A stretch of 6,540 nt of DNA. Origin: JBCCKC01 sp039182435 (GTDB taxonomy: Bacteria; Verrucomicrobiota; Verrucomicrobiia; Opitutales; Coraliomargaritaceae). The position numbers and the translations under genes are program-made. The stretch's first letter is position 1, and each line of letters starts with the position of its first letter. Positions 5,076-6,540 of this stretch are shown here, piece by piece. The stretch lies in NCBI GenBank assembly GCA_039182435.1, contig JBCDCC010000140.1:1-6540 (forward strand), read 5' to 3'. Below the pieces are notes generated by a model. That model was not told where the DNA came from. It worked only from the letters and a program-made list of their open reading frames with translations, and searched no databases.

Positions 5076-6540
5076 ATGGCTCTGGCACGAATTCAGGCGG
5101 CAATCGTTAAGAACCTCTTAGCGGCAGGTCGATTGACTGATGTCCAATCGAGTAACCTCTTCCAGTCGGATGAAGATCTTTCGGGAGATGCGATCGAGAA
5201 GATACTTACCGAGGAGTATAAGGTCAGTTATTTTCAGCTACTGATCGCAAAGGCAGAAGCTTTTAAAATGGCGCCAATCAATGTGCGCAACTGTTTGGTC
5301 AATGAGATGACCTACTCAAAGCTGGAACCGGATTTTTGCCAAGAGCACAAGGTGCTGCCACTCGGCTTTGCGGGGGAATATATCATCGTAGCGCTGAGTA
5401 ATCCGTTCGACATCAACGTGACCAACCAGATTCAAGAAATTTCCGGGATGAAGGTGTCACCACTGCTGGGCTTGGAGGCCGATATCTCGAAGGCGCTCAC
5501 GAATAAGGATGAGCAACACCAAGCAGTCGGCTTCGGCGATGTGGTCGAAGCGCTGGGGATGGACTATGAGGACGAGGAGGAACTAGAAGATGACTTTTCG
5601 GATGAAGAATCGGCGCCTATCATCAAGTTGGCCAATCGGATTATTGAAGAGGCGTATTATTCCGGAGGGAGTGATATTCACATCGAACCTTTTGAGCAGG
5701 AAACGCGCGTGCGTGTGCGAGTTGATGGGGGCTTGCAGAATAAGCTGACGATTCCCTCGGCAGCCTCGGGTGCGTTGATGGCGAGAATCAAGGTGATGGC
5801 GCAACTGGATATCGCAGAGAAGCGCCTGCCGCAGGATGGTCGTATTATTTTCAAGCAGTTTAATAAGAAGGGAATTGATGTCGACTTACGTGTCTCGACC
5901 GCGCCGTTGAACCATGGTGAGGGTGCCGTAATGCGTATTCTCGATAAGCAAAAGAGCACTTTGCCACTGCCGGCTCTAGGTTTCTCTGAACGGAATCTTG
6001 GCCTCTATCGCGATCTCATTCAGCGGCCTTACGGTATGGTCTTGCACTGTGGTCCGACCGGCTCGGGTAAATCGATGACGCTCTATTCTGCGCTAAATGA
6101 GATTAACACAATTGATCGTTGTATCCGCACGGCGGAGGATCCGATCGAGTATACGCTTCCAGGGCTCTTGCAGATGCAGATGCAGCGCAAGATCGGCCTC
6201 ACCTTTGCGACGGCGCTTCGAGCCTTCTTGCGTCAGGATCCAGATGTGATTCTGGTGGGCGAAATTCGTGATAAAGAGACGGCCGGAATCGCGGTCGAAG
6301 CGGCGCTCACTGGTCACATGCTCTTCAGCACGCTGCATACTAATGATGCGCCGACTACGGTCTCTCGTCTGACCGAGATGGGGGTCGAGCCGTTTATGAT
6401 TTCGGCCTCACTGGTCTGCGTTTGTGCACAGCGTTTGTTGCGTCGCGTCTGTAAGTCCTGCCGGCAGACCTATGTTCAAGAAGGCAATGAAGCCAAGATT
6501 ATGGAGCGGGCCCTTAGCTGGTCGGGTAAGGTGCCGAAAA
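5076..6540 (+). CDS. GspE/PilB-family assembly ATPase of type II secretion or type IV pili, 3' end outside window
   Basis: Cytoplasmic hexameric ATPase that drives (pseudo)pilin polymerisation; 488 codons are visible and the frame is open at the window end. Residues 1-145 form a divergent GspE/MshEN N-terminal domain, followed by an acidic linker (163-179, rich in Asp/Glu). The ATPase part starts at about 181 with KLANRIIEEA and SDIHIEP. All core motifs are intact: Walker A GPTGSGKS (326-333), Asp box RTAEDPIEY (351-359), Walker B LRQDPDVILVGEIRD (385-399), and His box TGHMLFSTLHTND (412-424). The first CxxC of the zinc-binding tetracysteine motif is C459/C462; the second pair lies beyond the edge. 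TAEDP resembles PilB and HTND resembles GspE/MshE, so I do not choose between pilB and gspE. It follows the second regulator by 42 nt with no terminator. The start at 5076 has no Shine-Dalgarno but a pyrimidine-rich leader. It is presumably the motor on which the three upstream proteins act. Confidence 0.95.
   Translation, partial: MALARIQAAIVKNLLAAGRLTDVQSSNLFQSDEDLSGDAIEKILTEEYKVSYFQLLIAKAEAFKMAPINVRNCLVNEMTYSKLEPDFCQEHKVLPLGFAGEYIIVALSNPFDINVTNQIQEISGMKVSPLLGLEADISKALTNKDEQHQAVGFGDVVEALGMDYEDEEELEDDFSDEESAPIIKLANRIIEEAYYSGGSDIHIEPFEQETRVRVRVDGGLQNKLTIPSAASGALMARIKVMAQLDIAEKRLPQDGRIIFKQFNKKGIDVDLRVSTAPLNHGEGAVMRILDKQKSTLPLPALGFSERNLGLYRDLIQRPYGMVLHCGPTGSGKSMTLYSALNEINTIDRCIRTAEDPIEYTLPGLLQMQMQRKIGLTFATALRAFLRQDPDVILVGEIRDKETAGIAVEAALTGHMLFSTLHTNDAPTTVSRLTEMGVEPFMISASLVCVCAQRLLRRVCKSCRQTYVQEGNEAKIMERALSWSGKVPK

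Noticed and set aside
5083..5098. TGGCACG resembling a sigma-54 -24 element
   Set aside because: The -12 position has GG in place of GC with no TTGC, and it lies inside the first codons of the ATPase gene; a chance half-match.
5583..6338. Several minus-strand open frames under the ATPase gene
   Set aside because: They are shadows of a strongly conserved GspE/PilB coding sequence, without family resemblance or start signals.

Overview
The window carries six genes, all on the + strand, in two functional blocks. It looks like a chromosomal segment of a free-living Gram-negative bacterium of moderate GC content. The style of the proteins (Amt C-terminal tail, AmtB-linked PII, a GspE/PilB ATPase preceded by receiver proteins) would fit a marine Verrucomicrobiota of the Opitutae/Puniceicoccales type. 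That placement rests on general impression and is low confidence. No RNA genes, insertion sequences, CRISPR arrays or integration sites were seen.

Block 1 (1-1733) is nitrogen acquisition and sensing. The 3' part of an AmtB ammonium channel gene is followed after 36 nt by a PII signal protein gene (glnK-like). A strong intrinsic terminator with a UUCG tetraloop comes next, then a second PII gene about 80% identical in protein to the first, then another intrinsic terminator. Both PII proteins keep the T-loop tyrosine 51 and the usual ATP/2-oxoglutarate-binding residues. They should report nitrogen and energy status, and the AmtB-linked copy probably gates the channel.

Block 2 (1902-6540, running off the right edge) looks like one operon around a type IV pilus / type II secretion assembly motor. 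The order is a stand-alone protein resembling the N-terminal (MshEN/GspE-N) domain of such ATPases, two tandem response regulators, and a GspE/PilB-family hexameric ATPase cut by the window end at codon 488. Spacings are 7, 8 and 42 nt with no terminator between.

The most unusual content is the pair of response regulators. Each has an intact receiver (D53, S81, K103) joined to what reads as a decayed NtrC-type sigma-54 activator. The AAA+ scaffold can be followed by its landmarks, but Walker A lysine, Walker B acids, the GAFTGA loop, arginine fingers and sensor II arginine are missing or replaced. A remnant of the Fis-type helix-turn-helix remains at the C-terminus. Their position between a motor-domain protein and the motor suggests, as inference, that they pass phosphorylation signals to pilus or secretion assembly by protein contact and not by activating transcription.
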